From: Candidatus Aminicenantota bacterium
Lineage (GTDB): Bacteria > Acidobacteriota > Aminicenantia > Aminicenantales > Aminicenantaceae
Direction: 5' to 3'
Length of the DNA stretch: 6,311 bases
NCBI GenBank assembly: GCA_030627155.1
Contig: DAOUSP010000075.1
Span: 1-6,311 of the forward strand
The notes below the pieces were generated by a model, which had not been told where the DNA came from, ran no database searches, and saw only the letters and a program-made list of their open reading frames with translations. Made by a program: the position numbers and the translations under genes. The first letter of the stretch is position 1, and every line of letters starts with the position of its first letter. Shown here piece after piece: positions 6,217-6,311 of this stretch.

Positions 6217-6311
6217 TTTTGATGAGATTTTCGTAGTTGCTGGCATCCTTTTTTTTGATGTATGCTAAAAGTCTTTTCCTCTGCCCTACTAATTTCATGA
6301 GGCCAGTGCGA
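6197..6311 (-). CDS. rpsO: 30S ribosomal protein S15, C-terminal fragment
   Basis: The last 37 codons of rpsO are read on the minus strand and end at TAG (6197-6199); the gene starts beyond the right edge. S15 binds 16S rRNA in the central domain and helps assemble the 30S platform. The visible residues contain LMKLVGQRKRLLAYIKKKD (fragment 4-22) and end LIKKLNLRK (29-37), both matching the S15 C-terminus. Placement immediately before pnp (21-nt gap) is the familiar order in many bacteria and supports the call. Ribosomal protein gene promoters upstream of the window probably drive the whole minus-strand set. Confidence 0.93.
   Translation of the reverse strand, partial: RTGLMKLVGQRKRLLAYIKKKDASNYENLIKKLNLRK

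Noticed and set aside
1..6311. CRISPR array, tRNA gene, insertion sequence or phage attachment site
   Set aside because: No repeated spacer pattern, tRNA-like fold, transposase or terminal repeats were seen; nearly all bases are in recognised genes.

Overview
The window is a compact, AT-rich bacterial segment holding two converging gene sets with little non-coding DNA. On the plus strand are the 3' end of a prolyl-tRNA synthetase gene (proS, archaeal/eukaryal-like form), a complete pcm (protein-L-isoaspartate O-methyltransferase) and a small exported DUF192 protein. On the minus strand, read from the right edge, are the 3' end of rpsO (ribosomal protein S15), pnp (polynucleotide phosphorylase), three successive type II secretion/type IV pilus-like pseudopilin genes (called A, B and C here) and lpxB (lipid-A-disaccharide synthase). 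The two sets meet tail to tail, and the last 14 bases of the DUF192 gene and lpxB overlap.

The organism is a Gram-negative, lipid A-making bacterium, because lpxB is present and intact and there is a pseudopilin set. The pseudopilins carry shared DPMT and terminal ALDGT..(Y/F)..W motifs and, in the third, an REKEEELIFRG motif. I associate this style with Acidobacteriota-like lineages, including uncultured relatives such as Aminicenantes, and with some deltaproteobacterial groups. That placement rests on memory of the protein style, not on a search, and is tentative.

The minus-strand genes look like one transcription unit. Using the start codons chosen here, the gaps are 21 nt (rpsO-pnp), 19 nt (pnp-A), 7 nt (A-B) and 15 nt (B-C), and C overlaps lpxB by one base (TAATG). 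The unit would join translation and RNA turnover (S15, PNPase) to envelope functions (pseudopilus subunits, lipid A synthesis). Two of the short junctions contain inverted repeats that span the upstream stop codon and end just before the next translation start.

No wholly new system is evident; the genes are recognisable housekeeping and secretion-type genes. The points worth a second look are the three-pseudopilin cassette between pnp and lpxB, the missing Glu5 in pseudopilin C, an Ala instead of Gly before the cleavage site in pseudopilin A, a seven-G run in pseudopilin A that could alter its reading frame, and the stop-codon-spanning hairpins.
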